Of a DNA stretch of 64,000 nt, positions 1-9,588 are shown one piece after another. A program made the position numbers and the translations under genes. The stretch is from positions 1-64,000 of the forward strand of contig CAIYZJ010000078.1 in assembly GCA_903930675.1 (NCBI GenBank). The letters are read 5' to 3'. The notes under the pieces were generated by a model, which saw only the letters and a list, made by a program, of their open reading frames with translations, was not told the DNA's origin and made no database searches. This DNA is from an uncultured Hyphomicrobiales bacterium (GTDB lineage: Bacteria > Pseudomonadota > Alphaproteobacteria > Rhizobiales > Beijerinckiaceae). Every line of letters starts with the position of its first letter. Position 1 is the stretch's first letter.

Positions 1-646
1 CCACCGCACCATCGGGTCGCTGGTCGCGCAGCAAGCGCCAGGCTTGCAAGGCCGCCATCGCCTTTTCGGTCAGCGGCACCAGACGTTCTTTGCCGCCTTT
101 GCCCTTGACCACAATCAGCCGCTCGCGCACCCGCCACAAAGAATCGGGCAGTGCCATCAATTCCGACACGCGCAGGCCGGTGGCATAGATCAATTCCAGC
201 AGTGCCAGCATCCGCGCCGCCCGCCGTCTGGCCGGCAAAGAGGCATCGCTGGCGTCGACACCCGCATCGCGACCGGCCTGATCGAGCAGGCGCGTCACAT
301 CATCGACGCTGAGCACCTTGGGCAAAGGACGGCCCTGCCGCGGGCTTTTGAGCCGTCCGGCGGGGTCATCCGCGCGCAGGCCCTCGCCATACAAAAACCG
401 GTAGAATTGCCGCAAAGCCGAGGTTTTTCGGGCCGTGGTGGCCGCAGAAACCTGTCTTTTCTGCAATGTCTGCAAAAAATCGCGTAAGGCTTCGGTATCA
501 ACCGAGACCAGATCCAGCCCCGCTTTGGCCAGCACCGCACCGACATCCTCGAGATCGGAGCGATAGGCCGACAGCGTATTGACACTGGCCCCGCGCTCGG
601 AAGCCAGCATGTCGAGAAAGCGGCGGATCAGGTCCTGATTGGTCAC
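1..646 (-). CDS. xerD: tyrosine recombinase XerD (C-terminal part off the window)
   Basis: Site-specific recombinase of the phage-integrase family, which resolves chromosome dimers at dif together with XerC. About 215 residues are visible from a GTG start at 646. The N-terminal core-binding domain (about residues 1-90, with FYRFLYGEGL) is followed by the start of the catalytic domain. The first catalytic arginine sits in ATGLRVSEL near residue 159. The HxxR box and the tyrosine nucleophile lie beyond base 1 and cannot be checked. It is divergent from the aroK-aroB fusion across about 135 bp, an alphaproteobacterial gene order that favours XerD over XerC or a mobile integrase. The start could be elsewhere, but AGGG just upstream of the GTG supports it. 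Confidence 0.88.
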   Translation of the reverse strand, partial: MTNQDLIRRFLDMLASERGASVNTLSAYRSDLEDVGAVLAKAGLDLVSVDTEALRDFLQTLQKRQVSAATTARKTSALRQFYRFLYGEGLRADDPAGRLKSPRQGRPLPKVLSVDDVTRLLDQAGRDAGVDASDASLPARRRAARMLALLELIYATGLRVSELMALPDSLWRVRERLIVVKGKGGKERLVPLTEKAMAALQAWRLLRDQRPDGAV

Positions 647-781
647 AAAACACCCTGCTTGCGGTTGATAACCATACTGCGCACTGTCGACGTTTGAGCG
701 GGTGAACTTTCCTGTCAGACTATGCTAAAGAGATCGGGAGAGAGGGGCGCAACGCCTCCATTATATAGTCGGATAACGGGT

Positions 782-2512
782 GTGAACAAGCTATCGGGAG
801 ACAAGCACGGCACCGGAGACAGGGTCGAACGGGTCAAAGCGGCATTGGCCGGACGCTCCGTCGTTCTGGTCGGCATGATGGGTGCCGGCAAAAGTTCGAT
901 CGGACGCAGACTGGCCCAACGTTTGAACCTGCCCTTTGCCGATGCCGACCATGCGATTGAATCGGCTGCTGGCATGTCGATTCCTGAAATCTTTGCCCAG
1001 CATGGCGAGGAAGAATTCCGCAAGGGCGAGCGGCGGGTGATCGCGCGCCTGCTCGGCGACGGACAAACCATCATCGCCACCGGCGGTGGAGCCTTCCAAT
1101 CATCGGAAACCCGCGAGCGCGTGGCCGCCCAGGCGGTGTCGGTCTGGCTCAAAGCCGATACGGATGTGCTGTTGCGCAGGGTGCGCAAGCGTTCCAACCG
1201 CCCGATGCTGCACACCGATGATCCCGAAGCGACCCTCAAGCGTCTGCTGATGGATCGCGCGCCCCATTACGCCACGGCCACCATCACCGTGCAGTCGCGC
1301 GATGTGCCGCATGATGTGATTGTCGACGAATTGCTCGAAACGCTCGACCTGCACATGCAGGGCCAGCAGACGGACGCGGCGACCGAAGCAGGCGCGCAGA
1401 TTGCCACCGTCAGAGTCGGGCTGGAAGAACGCTCCTATCCGATCCTGATCGGTCCCGATCTGATCCGGACGGCGGGCCCGCGCATCCACGAGATTCTGCC
1501 CAATGCCGCCTGCTGCATTGTCACCGACGACAATGTCGCCCCGCTTTATCTGGACGCTTTGCAGGCCAGCCTTGACGCGGCCGGATTGCGCCACGCCCAT
1601 GTCATCGTGCCTGCGGGTGAAAGCTCCAAAAGCTATGCGATGTTCGAACAGGTCTGCGATGCCGTCATTGCCGCCAAAATCGAGCGCGGCGATTGCGTGA
1701 TCGCGCTGGGCGGCGGGGTCATCGGCGATCTGGCGGGCTTTGCCGCCGCTTCGGTGCGTCGCGGTGTACAATTTGTCCAAATTCCGACCAGCCTGCTGGC
1801 ACAGGTCGATTCCTCGGTCGGCGGCAAAACCGGCATCAATTCCAGACACGGCAAGAATCTGATCGGGGCTTTCTACCAGCCCCGTCTGGTGCTGGCCGAT
1901 TCGGGCGCGCTCAACACGCTGTCGGAACGCGAATTCCGCGCCGGTTATGCCGAGGTCATCAAATATGGCCTGATCGACGATGCAGCCTTTTTCACGCTGT
2001 TGGAAACCCAATGGCGGGATCTGTTTGCCGGCGGCCCGACCCGCATTGCCGCGATCGAAACCGCCTGCCGCGCCAAGGCGGCGGTGGTGGCGCGCGACGA
2101 ACGCGAGGAAGGCGACCGCGCTTTGCTCAATCTCGGCCATACCTTCGCCCATGCGTTCGAGCGGCTGGTCGGCTATGACGGCACAAGACTGGTGCACGGC
2201 GAGGCCGTCGCCATCGGGCTGGTCGCCGCCTTCCGCTTTTCGGTGCAATTGGGCCATTGTCCGGGGCAGGATGCCTCCCGTGTCGAAGGCCATTTGCGCA
2301 CGGTCGGCCTGCCCACCGAAATCGGCCAAATTCCGGGCTTTGACGGCACGGCCGAGCAGATTCTGGACGCCATGGCGCAGGACAAAAAGGTCAAACGCGG
2401 ACAGCTGACCTTCATTCTGGCACGCGGCATCGGCGAAAGCTTTATTGCGCGTGGCGTTGAAGCCGGGGATGTGCGTCACTATCTCGAAGGTGCACTGACA
2501 AGGACGGCGTAA
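782..2512 (+). CDS. aroKB: bifunctional shikimate kinase / 3-dehydroquinate synthase (AroK-AroB fusion)
   Basis: Two shikimate-pathway enzymes in one chain of 576 residues. The first 175 or so are shikimate kinase: Walker A GMMGAGKSS at about residues 31-39, then the substrate loop GGGAF. After a short linker, residues from about 205 on are 3-dehydroquinate synthase. Its NAD-binding GGGVIGDLAGF lies near 308 and its metal-site segments are AEVIKYGLI (about 389), GHTFAHAFE (about 452) and HGEAVAIG (about 472). The frame is open throughout with no stop at the junction. The start is uncertain: GTG at 782 gives a normal AroK N-terminus, while ATG at 722 would add 20 residues. Neither has a strong Shine-Dalgarno sequence. 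The next gene starts 3 bp after the stop, so they are probably cotranscribed. Confidence 0.93.
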   Translation: MNKLSGDKHGTGDRVERVKAALAGRSVVLVGMMGAGKSSIGRRLAQRLNLPFADADHAIESAAGMSIPEIFAQHGEEEFRKGERRVIARLLGDGQTIIATGGGAFQSSETRERVAAQAVSVWLKADTDVLLRRVRKRSNRPMLHTDDPEATLKRLLMDRAPHYATATITVQSRDVPHDVIVDELLETLDLHMQGQQTDAATEAGAQIATVRVGLEERSYPILIGPDLIRTAGPRIHEILPNAACCIVTDDNVAPLYLDALQASLDAAGLRHAHVIVPAGESSKSYAMFEQVCDAVIAAKIERGDCVIALGGGVIGDLAGFAAASVRRGVQFVQIPTSLLAQVDSSVGGKTGINSRHGKNLIGAFYQPRLVLADSGALNTLSEREFRAGYAEVIKYGLIDDAAFFTLLETQWRDLFAGGPTRIAAIETACRAKAAVVARDEREEGDRALLNLGHTFAHAFERLVGYDGTRLVHGEAVAIGLVAAFRFSVQLGHCPGQDASRVEGHLRTVGLPTEIGQIPGFDGTAEQILDAMAQDKKVKRGQLTFILARGIGESFIARGVEAGDVRHYLEGALTRTA

Positions 2513-2515
2513 ACC

Positions 2516-3814
2516 ATGGACCATTTCCAAATCGAGGCCAATCCGTGGATTGCTCTCGCAATCGTGTTGTTCTGTCTGGGATTGTCCGCGTTTTTTTCGG
2601 CCGCTGAAACAGCGCTGACCGCCGCCTCGCGGGCGCGGATGCATTCGCTTGAAAAATCCGGCAGCCGCCGTGCCGCCATCGTCAACAGATTGCTGATGTC
2701 CCGGGAAAGACTGATCGGGGCCATGCTGATCGGCAATAATGTGGTCAATATCGGTGTTTCAGCCTTTGCGACCAGTATTTTGCTGGAATTGTTCGGCGGC
2801 GAAGGGGTGATCTATTCAACCATCACCATGTCGATTCTGGTGATTGTCTTTGCCGAAGTCATGCCCAAAACTCTGGCGATCAATTCGCCGGATCGGGCGG
2901 CACTGTTGATGGCACGCCCGGTCGGTGTGGCGGTGGCCCTGTTCGGCCCCCTGACCATGTCGATCGAAGCACTGGTGCGGTTGATCCTGCGGATGTTCGG
3001 TGTCCGCATCGGCGAAAACCAGCCTGTGCTGTCAGCCAATGACGAATTGCGCGGCGCAGTCGATCTGCTGCATCATGAAGGCGGTGTGGCCCGCGATGCC
3101 CGCAATATGCTGGGCGGCTTGATCGATCTGGGCGAGTTGGAAGTCTCGGATGTGATGGTCCACCGCACCAAAATGCGAACCATATCCTCGAGCCTGCCGA
3201 TTCACGAGGTGGTGCGCGAAGTGCTGGCCTCGCCCTATACCCGCATGCCGCTGTGGTCGGGCGAACCGGACAATATCGTCGGTGTGCTGCATGCGAAGGA
3301 TTTGCTGCGCGCACTGGATGCCGCCGATGGCAATGCCGATAAAATCAACCTCGACACCATCGCGCTCGATCCGTGGTTTATCCCTGTCACCACTTCACTG
3401 ACCGACCAGCTCAAAGCCTTTTTGTCCCGCAAAACCCATTTCGCACTGGTGGTCGATGAATATGGCGAAGTGATGGGTCTGGTGACGCTCGAAGATATTC
3501 TGGAAGAAATCGTCGGCGATATCAAAGACGAGCACGATCTGGCCATGCACGGCGTCAGGCCCAAGCCCGACGGCTCGGTCATGGTCGACGGATCGGTGCC
3601 GATCCGCGATCTCAACCGCGCAATGGACTGGAAACTGCCCGACGAGGAGGCCACAACCATTGCCGGTCTGGTGATCCACGAGGCACAAACCATTCCCGAC
3701 GCAGGTCAGGTTTTCACCTTTCACGGCCACCGTTTCGAGGTCAAACGCAAGTCGCGCAACCGCATTATCCAGCTGCGGATCACGCCTGTGGGATCCCGCC
3801 GCAAACCAAGCTGA
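2516..3814 (+). CDS. CNNM/CorC/HlyC-type membrane protein with CBS domains
   Basis: A 432-residue inner-membrane protein of the DUF21 (CNNM) family, related to proteins linked to magnesium and cobalt homeostasis. Residues 1 to about 190 carry the DUF21 membrane part, with hydrophobic helices near 12-32, 65-90, 95-115 and 130-150. A CBS pair follows (about 210-340, including VVDEYGEVMGLVTLEDILEEI). The C-terminus (about 350-428) is the CorC/HlyC transporter-associated domain, with DGSVPIRDLNR. It starts 3 bp after aroKB, a neighbour it often has in this class. The common database label hemolysin is historical; transport substrate cannot be read from the sequence. Confidence 0.9.
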   Translation: MDHFQIEANPWIALAIVLFCLGLSAFFSAAETALTAASRARMHSLEKSGSRRAAIVNRLLMSRERLIGAMLIGNNVVNIGVSAFATSILLELFGGEGVIYSTITMSILVIVFAEVMPKTLAINSPDRAALLMARPVGVAVALFGPLTMSIEALVRLILRMFGVRIGENQPVLSANDELRGAVDLLHHEGGVARDARNMLGGLIDLGELEVSDVMVHRTKMRTISSSLPIHEVVREVLASPYTRMPLWSGEPDNIVGVLHAKDLLRALDAADGNADKINLDTIALDPWFIPVTTSLTDQLKAFLSRKTHFALVVDEYGEVMGLVTLEDILEEIVGDIKDEHDLAMHGVRPKPDGSVMVDGSVPIRDLNRAMDWKLPDEEATTIAGLVIHEAQTIPDAGQVFTFHGHRFEVKRKSRNRIIQLRITPVGSRRKPS

Positions 3815-3817
3815 GCA

Positions 3818-5575
3818 TTATGACGCAGCTGTCATGAATTGCGCCTGCGCCAAAGCGGCAAAGCGGCCTTTTTTGGCAATCAACGCTTCATAACTGCCGG
3901 TTTCGACAATCCGGCCATGCTCCAGAACCACGATCAGATCGACCTGGCGCACAGTGGCCAGCCGATGGGCGATAATGAAGGTGGTGCGGCCGGCCATGAC
4001 TTCTTCCAAAGCCTTTTGCAACCGCGCTTCTGTGCCCGCATCAAGGGCGGCGGTGGCCTCGTCCAGAATCAGCAGGGGCGGATTTTTCAACAAAGCGCGG
4101 GCAATGGCGATGCGCTGGCGCTCGCCGCCCGACAGCGAGCGGCCCCGCTCGCCGACAATGGTTTCCAAACCTTCGGGAGAACGGGTGACGAAATCATCGG
4201 CCTGTGCCCGCGACAAGGCTTGCCAGACGGCATCTTCCGACGCATCGGGCGAGCCGATCAGCACATTGTCACGGATCGAGCGGGCAAACAGCATCGGCTC
4301 CTGAAACACAACCCCGACATTACGGCGCAAGCCCTCGAGCGTCATGGTCCGCAAATCCTTGCCATCGATACGGATGCTCCCCTTTTGCGGGTCAAACGCC
4401 CGATAGAGAAGCGCTAGCGTGGTGGATTTTCCCGATCCCGTCTCGCCCACCAGCGCGATCCGTTGTCCGGCTTTGACATGCAAGGACATATCATGCACCG
4501 CCGGCTCGCGCTCAGCATAGGAGTAGCTGACATGATCGAACTCGACAGTACCCGCCAGCCGTCCAGGATCAACCGCATCGGGATGGTCTGCCACCCCGGG
4601 TCTGGTATCAAGCACCTCGAAAAATTCGGCGAGTTTCGGCACTTGCAAAAACAGATGGTTGATAAAAGCCACCAACTGTTCCATCCGCATCACCAAAAGA
4701 CCCGACAGGCTCATAAAGCCGACCACCTCGCCGACACTGGCCAGACCCTGCTGGTGCAACCGCGCACCGGTGACAAAAATCAGCAGCATCGACAGACTGG
4801 CCGATGCACGCGTGATGATGGAGGCCAAGGCCCACCATGAAAGGACAGGTACCTGGGCCGACAGCAAATCACGGATGGTGGCGCGCAAAGCCGCCGCTTC
4901 CCGTTCGATCCGAGTAAAACTCTGGACAACCGAAATATTGCCCAAGGCATCGGATGCCTGTTCTGCCAATGAGGAATGCAAGGATTCAACGGACGCTTGC
5001 AGCACTTGGGTTTTGTGCAGCACATAGCCGGTCAACAGACTGAAAACCAGCAACAGGCCGAGCAGGATCAATCCCAGATAGAGATTGAGCACCAGTGACA
5101 GCGGTAACAGCACCAGCAAAAGCACCATGGCGGCAAAATGGTCGCGGAAAAACGACAACCAGATCCAAGCCATGCCATTGGTGCCCTCGAACTTGACCTT
5201 CAAAATCCGGCCCGAATGGGTGGCATTGTGGAACGACAGCGGCAAAGCCAGCACATGTTCGAAATATTGGGCCATCACCGCCAACCGCCGCCGATGCGAC
5301 AGGCGATCGGCATGCAAGGATATCAAAACGCCACCGGCAATCGACAGCAAGGCCGCAAGAATCCACAGGCCCATCACGGATTCGACCCCGACAGGCGTAT
5401 CACCGTCACCCGAGGGTTTGCTTTTGGTCAACACATCGACCATGCGTCCGAACAGGATAGGTTCGGCAAATTGGGCCATCGCCACGACAATATTGGCAAG
5501 AGCAAGCACCACTGCCAGCCTGCGCTCCGAACCGAGCATGGAGAGAACGCGGCCATAAAGCCTGAGCATCATCAT
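3818..5575 (-). CDS. ndvA: cyclic beta-1,2-glucan exporter, ABC transporter NdvA/ChvA type
   Basis: A half-size ABC exporter of 585 residues, membrane domain first (about 1-310) and nucleotide-binding domain after (about 335-575). Visible motifs are Walker A GETGSGKST near residue 378, signature LSGGERQR and Walker B LLILDEATAALD. The N-terminus, with EPILFGRMVD, resembles NdvA/ChvA, which export cyclic beta-1,2-glucan to the periplasm. Length matches that family (about 588). I chose ATG 5575 because AGG lies eight bases upstream; GTG 5584 would add three residues. No glucan synthase (NdvB) is present in the window, so the substrate rests on similarity. It lies 66 bp downstream of the CAP lipoprotein gene and is probably in the same transcript. 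Confidence 0.86.
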   Translation of the reverse strand: MMMLRLYGRVLSMLGSERRLAVVLALANIVVAMAQFAEPILFGRMVDVLTKSKPSGDGDTPVGVESVMGLWILAALLSIAGGVLISLHADRLSHRRRLAVMAQYFEHVLALPLSFHNATHSGRILKVKFEGTNGMAWIWLSFFRDHFAAMVLLLVLLPLSLVLNLYLGLILLGLLLVFSLLTGYVLHKTQVLQASVESLHSSLAEQASDALGNISVVQSFTRIEREAAALRATIRDLLSAQVPVLSWWALASIITRASASLSMLLIFVTGARLHQQGLASVGEVVGFMSLSGLLVMRMEQLVAFINHLFLQVPKLAEFFEVLDTRPGVADHPDAVDPGRLAGTVEFDHVSYSYAEREPAVHDMSLHVKAGQRIALVGETGSGKSTTLALLYRAFDPQKGSIRIDGKDLRTMTLEGLRRNVGVVFQEPMLFARSIRDNVLIGSPDASEDAVWQALSRAQADDFVTRSPEGLETIVGERGRSLSGGERQRIAIARALLKNPPLLILDEATAALDAGTEARLQKALEEVMAGRTTFIIAHRLATVRQVDLIVVLEHGRIVETGSYEALIAKKGRFAALAQAQFMTAAS

Positions 5576-5641
5576 TGGCGGCACCTGCCTTCAATCAAGA
5601 TCATAACATCCCTCAAGACCCAGACAAGCCGCCATTGAGCC

Positions 5642-6145
5642 TCAGCCGTCGGTCACCAAAGCCCAATAGACCCTATATTTGGCACCGGGTGCCCGGATCG
5701 CAGCAACGCCCAAAAAGCGGGCCTGCGGCGACAGCATCGCGCGGTCATAAAGGGGCACATCGCGCCAGCCCGAAAAGGCCTCGGCCAAGGTCAGATAACC
5801 CGCCGATAATTTGATATGGGCGGAACGGCCACCCGAGGCGGGCAGTTGCGGCATTTCACCAAAGGTCGAGCGGTCTTCGGCCGCAGCTTTGCCGGCCGAG
5901 ACTTCGGCAGCTTTCATCATATCAGCATCGAGCTGCAAAGGCGGCAAGCCCTTTTTGTTGCGATAGGCATTGATCAACCCCAGAGCCGATACCGGATCAA
6001 GGCTTGTGCCGTTTTGTTCCAGCCGCACATACATCGAGTCAATCGGGCGGTCGGCAGGCGGCGTCGAACAGGAGGACAGCAGCAATCCGGCCAAGAGGGC
6101 ACATATATTCAAGCCAACACCACGCACAGAAGAAAAACGGGACAC
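5642..6145 (-). CDS. CAP-domain (SCP-like) lipoprotein
   Basis: A 167-residue secreted protein. The N-terminus is a lipoprotein signal peptide ending in the lipobox LSSC (Cys about 26), so it should be membrane-anchored. The rest fits the bacterial CAP/SCP-like fold: the opening helix with LINAYRNKKGLPPLQLD and the later YRVYWALV strand. The conserved CAP histidines are not obvious, so an enzymatic role is doubtful. Similar small CAP proteins are common in alphaproteobacteria without assigned function. The GTG start at 6145 is 2 bp after the stop of the MscS-type gene, implying translational coupling. Confidence 0.75.
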   Translation of the reverse strand: MSRFSSVRGVGLNICALLAGLLLSSCSTPPADRPIDSMYVRLEQNGTSLDPVSALGLINAYRNKKGLPPLQLDADMMKAAEVSAGKAAAEDRSTFGEMPQLPASGGRSAHIKLSAGYLTLAEAFSGWRDVPLYDRAMLSPQARFLGVAAIRAPGAKYRVYWALVTDG

Positions 6146-6147
6146 AC

Positions 6148-8661
6148 TCAGGCCTTTTTATCGGTTGGGAGGGAAGCAGGATCCAGCGATGACATGACAG
6201 CCTGTGCCGCCGAAGCCGGTGTTTCGATGGTCAGGACTGTTTTTCCCGAAGGCAGCATGCCCAGGGCCCGGACCTCGCGCCAGATGCTGATCGACAGTTC
6301 GCTCGACACCCGTGCTACAGTATCGACTTCGGCAACAAAAGCCACCAATTCGAAATTCAGGGTGGTTTCCGTGATGAGTTTCAGAAATGCGGCAGGCTTG
6401 GGATCGTTCAGAATATCGGCATGCTTGCTGGTCAATTCGAACAGCAGGCTCGTGAACGCGTCGATATTGATATCGCGCGGCATCGGCAAGGCAATCAGCA
6501 CACGGCCCATGCGGCCGCTATGCACGCGGTTTTTCACTACGCCCGACACCAGATTGGAATTGGGCACGATCACGGTCGAGCGGTCGAAGGTCTCGATTTC
6601 AGTGGCGCGGATATTGATGCGGCGGACATGGCCCTGCTCGTCGCCGACAATGACCAGATCGCCGACCCGCACGGACCGCTCCCAAAGCAAAATCAGGCCG
6701 GAGACGAAATTGTTGACGATGGATTGCAAGCCGAAACCGATACCGACAGACAAGGCCCCCGCGACAATCGCCAGACGGTCGAGGCTCAGTCCCAGACTGG
6801 ACAGCGACAAAGCCGCCGCGCCGACAAAACCGATATAGCCGACGCCGGTGGTCAACGAATTCTTGATGCCGGAATCAAGCTGCGTCTGCGGCAAATAACG
6901 CTGTTTCATCCAGCGCTGCACGGCCCGCGTCATCACAATCGCCAGCACAAACGAGGTCAGCGCCACCACAACAGTGGCAATCGACAAGGTGACATCGCCG
7001 ATGGTCAGCCCGAACACTACTGCCCGCAAGGACGACCACACATCCGCCGACTGGATGCCCCACGGCACCAGTACGATCATCAGTGCCATACCCAGAATCA
7101 GCAATTGCAACAGGCCGGAGGCCAGAACACCCAACTGGTTGAGCGAGCGTTGCGGCAGGCCCACCGTGGTTTCCATCCAGATCAAGGTGCGCGAGCCCGG
7201 TTGCAAAAGGGCCATGATACCCTCCTCCACCAAGCGGCCAGCCAGTACATAGAGCACCAGCACTTCCAATGCGCGGATCAATTGCTCGACCACAAAGGCC
7301 GACAATGCGACATAGCCGAAAAACGCAGCCAGCACCGACAGGACCAGACTGAGCCAGACGACCAGACGGATCACTGCCAGCCATGTGGCCGACAAAAACG
7401 GGCGGCTGCACCAATCCTCCTCGACAGCAACGTGACCGGCAGCCAGATGCTGCAAACCGCGCATCATCACCACCGCAATCAGAACGGCAAAACTGCCGCG
7501 CGTCGCCACTGTCAGCGGCAGTCCGGCGGCAATGGTCTGGATCACCGCTTCCACCACCTGACCGGCCACCAGCAGGCTCATCGTCATCAGCACCAATGTC
7601 CGCAAATCCCCGACCAACCTGGGCGACAGGTTGATCAAGGACCAGACCGGGTGCTTGACCGCCGTCAGGCCGACGACCAGACCACGCGCAAAGCCGATAA
7701 AAGCCAGACCACGCACGAAAGGCAGCACAATGGTTTCCAGACGCGGAGGCACCATGCCGAGGCTGGTAAAAATTTCCAGCATCACAAAGCCCGCCAGCGT
7801 CGGCAGGGCAAAGCCCGTCAGAGCATAGAAGACCGCGCGCAAAGATTTGCGGAAGGGCGAGGGATTGGTATCGGGGAAACGGGCGGCGGCAATCTTGTGG
7901 GTCACATCCAGCGTCAACCACGTAATGACGACCAGCGAGGCAAGGCCGGCCATCAGCAAGGCCAGCCCCAACAATCCGCGGACGTCGATAATCCGGCCCA
8001 GCGTATTGGTGGAGAGGATGACAAAAGCCGACATATCTTTGGGCAGGCCCATCACGACATCGACCCACAAGCCGGGGGCCAGCAGGCTCGAGGTACGCTC
8101 AAACAGATGTGCCTGAAACGCCTCGCGCCGTTTTTCGACCACCAGATCGACCAGCTGGCTCGCCTGCAAGGCGGCCGAGCGGGTGATCTTGATCAGTTCG
8201 TCCACTTCCTTCAGGGCGCGGTCGCGGTCGGCGCGGTCCTTGGCGATTTCGGGGCTTTCGGGCGGCGCTTTGCTGTCGGGCTCCGGTCCCAATTCCTTGA
8301 TGCGGGAGCGCAGTAATTCTGCGCGCGGGTTCAGCTCTTCGCCAAATTTACGCAACTGGATACCGATATCATCGAGCCGCTGGCGTTGTACAACCAGCAC
8401 CTCGGTCGACAAAGCCCGCCGTTCCAGCCCCGCCTCGATCTGGTTCAGCTCCAGTTTCAGCCCTTCGACCTGCGCCTTGACCGCTGCGAGATTGACACCG
8501 GTACCGCCTTCACTTGCCCCCAAAGCGGATTGGGCCAGCGCGAGAGCCGGCAGCCCCAGCAGCAGGCAGACCATCAGCAGCGAGCGCATCATCACGGAGT
8601 AGAAACCGGCACCTGTCTGACCCGCACCCGTCTTGTCCGCCATGAAAAAATGATGAGCCAC
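6148..8661 (-). CDS. large MscS-family mechanosensitive channel with DUF3772 N-terminus
   Basis: An 837-residue membrane channel. A signal-peptide-like hydrophobic stretch (LLMVCLLLGLPALALA) is followed by a periplasmic coiled-coil region (about 50-170). About ten hydrophobic helices come next, and then the MscS core: the pore helix and beta domain around SVGIGFGLQSIVNNFVSG and VIVPNSNLVSG (about 640-730). Such large MscS relatives (MscK/DUF3772 type) release solutes on hypo-osmotic shock. The start is set by GGAGG, which is well spaced for GTG 8661; GTG 8667 is two codons upstream, and ATG 8589 would also give a clean signal peptide. It is first in a leftward group with the CAP lipoprotein and glucan exporter. 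Confidence 0.9.
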   Translation of the reverse strand: MAHHFFMADKTGAGQTGAGFYSVMMRSLLMVCLLLGLPALALAQSALGASEGGTGVNLAAVKAQVEGLKLELNQIEAGLERRALSTEVLVVQRQRLDDIGIQLRKFGEELNPRAELLRSRIKELGPEPDSKAPPESPEIAKDRADRDRALKEVDELIKITRSAALQASQLVDLVVEKRREAFQAHLFERTSSLLAPGLWVDVVMGLPKDMSAFVILSTNTLGRIIDVRGLLGLALLMAGLASLVVITWLTLDVTHKIAAARFPDTNPSPFRKSLRAVFYALTGFALPTLAGFVMLEIFTSLGMVPPRLETIVLPFVRGLAFIGFARGLVVGLTAVKHPVWSLINLSPRLVGDLRTLVLMTMSLLVAGQVVEAVIQTIAAGLPLTVATRGSFAVLIAVVMMRGLQHLAAGHVAVEEDWCSRPFLSATWLAVIRLVVWLSLVLSVLAAFFGYVALSAFVVEQLIRALEVLVLYVLAGRLVEEGIMALLQPGSRTLIWMETTVGLPQRSLNQLGVLASGLLQLLILGMALMIVLVPWGIQSADVWSSLRAVVFGLTIGDVTLSIATVVVALTSFVLAIVMTRAVQRWMKQRYLPQTQLDSGIKNSLTTGVGYIGFVGAAALSLSSLGLSLDRLAIVAGALSVGIGFGLQSIVNNFVSGLILLWERSVRVGDLVIVGDEQGHVRRINIRATEIETFDRSTVIVPNSNLVSGVVKNRVHSGRMGRVLIALPMPRDINIDAFTSLLFELTSKHADILNDPKPAAFLKLITETTLNFELVAFVAEVDTVARVSSELSISIWREVRALGMLPSGKTVLTIETPASAAQAVMSSLDPASLPTDKKA

Positions 8662-8779
8662 GGGCACCCTCCAGTGAAATACGAATCACGCCAATCAGGT
8701 TTAGCGGAAAATATCCCGCCAGTGAGACTGATTTAATCAAAAAGCTGCAAATTTTAGACAAAAATACCGATAAAAACCA

Positions 8780-8803
8780 GATAAGGCCCCGCGGGGCCTT
8801 ATC
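8780..8803 (-). terminator. intrinsic terminator after ppa
   Basis: A perfect 24-bp inverted repeat (GATAAGGCCCCG/CGGGGCCTTATC) lies 35 bp beyond the pyrophosphatase stop. On the minus strand it is followed by CTGGTTTTTATC. A T-containing stretch on the other side is weaker. It most likely ends the ppa transcript. Confidence 0.8.
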
Positions 8804-8838
8804 GTATTTTCCAAAGAGAATGGCCGGATTGTTCCGGA

Positions 8839-9378
8839 TTATTTGTTTTTGGCCTCTTTGGCGCGTTCGACACCTTCGAGGATCAATTTGCGGGCTTCTT
8901 CCGCCGTACCCCAGCGTACGACCTTGACCCATTTGCCGGGCTCGAGGTCCTTGTAACGCTCGAAAAAGTGCTGGATCTGGTCCAGTGTAATCGCGGGCAG
9001 ATCGGTGTAATTGTGGACGTTCTCGTAACGGCGGGTCAATTTGGCGGCCGGAACGGCCAGAATTTTTTCGTCCCCGCCTGCTTCGTCTTCCATGAACAAC
9101 ACGCCGACAGGCCGCACGCTCATGATCGCACCGGGAATGATGGCGCGGGTATTGGCGATGATCACATCGCAAGGGTCGCCGTCATCCGACAATGTGTGCG
9201 GAATGAAGCCGTAATTGCCGGGATAACGCATCGAGGTATAGAGGAAACGATCGACCATCAGCGCGCCGGAGGCCTTGTCCATTTCATATTTAATCGGCTC
9301 GCCGCCAATCGGCACTTCGATAATCACGTTCACTTCTTCGGGTGCATTTTTGCCGAGTGTGACATTGTCGATGATCAT
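8839..9378 (-). CDS. ppa: inorganic pyrophosphatase (family I)
   Basis: Soluble cytoplasmic enzyme hydrolysing pyrophosphate, 179 residues and of normal length for the bacterial family I enzyme. The family signature DDGDPCDV supplies metal-binding aspartates, and [23 protein letters not shown] and KWVKVVRW are further family segments. ATG 9378 (MIIDNVTLG) is preferred; an ATG at 9399 would add seven residues that the family does not need. It is a stand-alone gene closed by a strong terminator. Confidence 0.96.
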   Translation of the reverse strand: MIIDNVTLGKNAPEEVNVIIEVPIGGEPIKYEMDKASGALMVDRFLYTSMRYPGNYGFIPHTLSDDGDPCDVIIANTRAIIPGAIMSVRPVGVLFMEDEAGGDEKILAVPAAKLTRRYENVHNYTDLPAITLDQIQHFFERYKDLEPGKWVKVVRWGTAEEARKLILEGVERAKEAKNK

Positions 9379-9588
9379 GGTGCATACCCTTTTCGCCAAT
9401 CGAGATTGTTTGAAGCCTGTTTAGGCACAGCGCGACCCACTAGCAAGCCTACTTTGGTGCGGGTCCGTTATGATCCGTCTGATTGCACTCACGGATGAGG
9501 GCTGTTAAACCGCATCGGGCTGCCTATTGACCGGCCCCGTCAGCAGGACAACCACCTGTTGCACCCGAAACAATGGATTTGAACAACA

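Noticed and set aside
1-646. The recombinase gene as the integrase of a mobile element
   Set aside because: The gene order with aroK-aroB is that of chromosomal xerD, and no attachment site or cargo is present.
1100-2644. A 514-codon open frame antisense to aroKB
   Set aside because: Same kind of shadow: composition rich in Arg, Gln and Gly, and it crosses the start of the CorC-type gene.
6421-8316. A 631-codon open frame on the plus strand opposite the MscS-type gene
   Set aside because: Its translation is full of Gln, His, Arg and Asp with no hydrophobic pattern, as expected of the antisense of a GC-rich membrane-protein gene. The opposite strand has clear MscS motifs and helices.
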